A DNA stretch of 32,034 nucleotides from an uncultured Pelagibacteraceae bacterium (lineage in GTDB: Bacteria; Pseudomonadota; Alphaproteobacteria; Pelagibacterales; Pelagibacteraceae). The position numbers and the translations under genes are program-made. How positions within the stretch are numbered: position 1 is the stretch's first letter; every line of letters begins with the position of its first letter. The stretch covers positions 1 to 32,034 of the forward strand of contig CACAHI010000011.1 in assembly GCA_902532225.1 (NCBI GenBank). Reading direction: 5' to 3'. Of this stretch, positions 30,536 to 32,034 are shown in pieces. Below the pieces are notes generated by a model. That model did no database searches. It was not told where the DNA came from and was given only the letters and a program-made list of their open reading frames with translations.

Positions 30536-31750
30536 ATGAAAATTGTTGTATTAAAATTTGGAGGTACCTCAGTAGGCACCATAGAAAGAATAAAAAAAGC
30601 GGCTAAAATTATAGTTAGCTATGCGAAAAAAAAATACAAAGTTATAGTTGTTTCATCGGCTATGAGCGGAGTCACAAATGAACTGGTCAAAAAGTCGCAA
30701 AAGATTAGCGAGACCTTTGAACCTTCAGAGTACGATGTTTTGGTTTCATCAGGAGAACAAGCTGCTTGTGCACTAATTGCAGGTAGACTAAATCATATTG
30801 GATATAAATCCAGATCTTGGATGAGCTGGCAAATTCCAATTCTAACAGATGGTGATCATAAAGTTTCAAAAATTAATCAAATAAAAAAAGATAAAATTAT
30901 AGGTTATTTAAAATCTGGCGGAATACCAATTGTAGCAGGATTCCAAGGTATTAACTTAAATCAAAGAATTACAACTTTAGGCAGAGGAGGATCTGATCTA
31001 AGTGCAATAATGATTGCTAAATTTTTTCAAGCAAAAAAATGTGTAATTTATACAGATGTTGAAGGGGTAATGACTACTGATCCACGCATATATAAAAAAG
31101 CCAAAAAAATAAAAATTATTTCTTATGAAGAAATGTTAGAAATGGCATCATTAGGATCAAAAGTTATGCAATCAAATTCAATTCAAGATGCGAGATTAAA
31201 TAGAATTGATATAGATGTTAAATCATCTTTTGTTAAAACAAATGGAACTTTAATAACAAAAAGAAAAAATATTATTAATAATAAAATTATAACTGGAATA
31301 TCATCAACTAAAAATGATGCAAAAGTAACTCTTATTGGAGTTAAAGATAGACCTGGAATAGCTGCATCTATATTTAGACCACTTTCTAATAATTATATAA
31401 ATGTAGATATGGTCGTTCAGAATATATCTGCTGATGGAAATGAAACTGATCTTACATTTACAATTAAATCTGAGGATGTCAAAAAAACTCAAAAATTGTT
31501 AAAGCAAAATAAAAATATTAAATTTAAAAACTTAATTATTGATACAGGCGTATCAAAAGTTTCAATTATTGGAGTGGGAATGATAACAACCCCAGGCGTG
31601 ACTTATAGGATGTTTCAAGCATTAAGCAAAAAAAATATTAACATATTAGTTATTTCCACTTCTGAGATAAAAATTTCAGTATTAATTAGCAAGAAACATA
31701 TTAAGAAAGCAATTGTTGCTTTACATAAAGAATTTAAATTAGATAAATAA
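30536..31750 (+). CDS. lysC: Aspartate kinase
   Basis: It phosphorylates aspartate, the entry to lysine, threonine and methionine synthesis. The 404-residue protein begins [19 protein letters not shown] with the KFGGTS nucleotide-binding signature; [15 protein letters not shown] and [17 protein letters not shown] form the rest of the active site. Two C-terminal ACT domains start near residue 265 ([17 protein letters not shown]) and 340 ([18 protein letters not shown]), the amino acid-sensing sites, so feedback control by lysine or threonine is expected. Length matches the monofunctional alphaproteobacterial form, with no fused homoserine dehydrogenase. ispG follows after 4 bases, suggesting one transcript. 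Confidence 0.96.
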   Translation: MKIVVLKFGGTSVGTIERIKKAAKIIVSYAKKKYKVIVVSSAMSGVTNELVKKSQKISETFEPSEYDVLVSSGEQAACALIAGRLNHIGYKSRSWMSWQIPILTDGDHKVSKINQIKKDKIIGYLKSGGIPIVAGFQGINLNQRITTLGRGGSDLSAIMIAKFFQAKKCVIYTDVEGVMTTDPRIYKKAKKIKIISYEEMLEMASLGSKVMQSNSIQDARLNRIDIDVKSSFVKTNGTLITKRKNIINNKIITGISSTKNDAKVTLIGVKDRPGIAASIFRPLSNNYINVDMVVQNISADGNETDLTFTIKSEDVKKTQKLLKQNKNIKFKNLIIDTGVSKVSIIGVGMITTPGVTYRMFQALSKKNINILVISTSEIKISVLISKKHIKKAIVALHKEFKLDK

Positions 31751-31754
31751 TAAA

Positions 31755-32034
31755 ATGAGCATCAGACCGTTTAGAGACATAAATAGAAAAAAAACAAAAT
31801 CAGTTCGAGTTGGAAATGTCGTTATAGGGGATAATCAACCGATATCAGTACAATCAATGACTAACACTTTAACAACTGATATAAAAGCTACACTAAAACA
31901 AATTAATGATATTATAAATGAAGGAGGCGATTTAGTTAGAGTTTCTGTGCCCGATAAAGAGAGCAGTGATGCTCTTAAAGAAATAACTAAAAATTCTTCA
32001 GTACCGATTATTGCAGATGTGCACTTTCATTACA
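31755..32034 (+). CDS. ispG: 4-hydroxy-3-methylbut-2-en-1-yl diphosphate synthase, 3' end outside window
   Basis: IspG (GcpE) is a 4Fe-4S enzyme of the MEP isoprenoid pathway that makes HMBPP from MEcPP. Only the first 93 residues are in the window: [20 protein letters not shown], then [19 protein letters not shown] and [37 protein letters not shown] and ADVHFHY are strong IspG signatures. The iron-sulfur ligands lie further downstream, outside the window. It begins 4 bases after lysC, so it is probably in the same operon, with no functional link apparent. Confidence 0.94.
   Translation, partial: MSIRPFRDINRKKTKSVRVGNVVIGDNQPISVQSMTNTLTTDIKATLKQINDIINEGGDLVRVSVPDKESSDALKEITKNSSVPIIADVHFHY

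Overview
This window is a gene-dense piece of a very AT-rich, streamlined alphaproteobacterial genome. The best match is the SAR11 clade (Pelagibacterales). The reasons are the low GC, intergenic gaps that never reach 150 bases, stop-start overlaps such as TAATG and ATGA, and alphaproteobacterial markers: the ATPase inhibitor zeta subunit (DUF1476), a DUF1178 protein, UbiG, and an AmgK/MurU-type pair. I recognise no rRNA, tRNA, CRISPR array, insertion sequence or prophage. Assignments rest on motifs and family memory; no search was run.

Layout. 1-3.8 kb: the end of an AmgK-like sugar kinase, a MurU-like nucleotidyltransferase, phosphoglycerate mutase on the other strand, then VanZ-like protein, zeta subunit, secreted nuclease and a lytic-transglycosylase-like lipoprotein. 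3.8-9.0 kb (minus strand): RND transporter, an unusually short adaptor, a two-domain sulfurtransferase and MsrA. 9.0-11.5 kb: a DMT transporter overlapping an AlkA-like DNA glycosylase, then a GT17 glycosyltransferase on the minus strand. 11.5-21.3 kb: a purine salvage and catabolism locus. 21.4-24.1 kb: a small heat-shock protein with a heat-shock promoter and a ROSE-like leader, and malate synthase G. 24.2-32.0 kb: housekeeping genes accA, secA, argJ, a DUF1178 gene, ubiG, lysC and the start of ispG.

The purine locus is the most coherent system. Two NCS2-family permeases would bring in purine bases. A guanine deaminase makes xanthine, XdhA/XdhB oxidise hypoxanthine or xanthine to urate, a PuuD-type membrane protein would oxidise urate to 5-hydroxyisourate, and UraH and UraD carry it on to allantoin. 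A phosphoribosyltransferase offers the salvage branch. Allantoin-degrading genes are not in the window. Five genes of the uraH-xdhA-xdhB-guaD-puuD run are joined by short overlaps, so they are very probably one translationally coupled operon.

The points most worth a second look are: (1) the hsp20 leader, where a sigma-32-type promoter is followed by a hairpin that buries the Shine-Dalgarno site in the ROSE-thermometer manner; (2) a PuuD homologue with no cytochrome c domain; (3) an RND adaptor whose lipoyl half-motifs are joined with no alpha-hairpin between them; (4) an AccA with a C-terminal membrane segment; (5) a malate synthase gene without the glycine riboswitch known from SAR11; (6) a 15-base palindrome between uraD and uraH.
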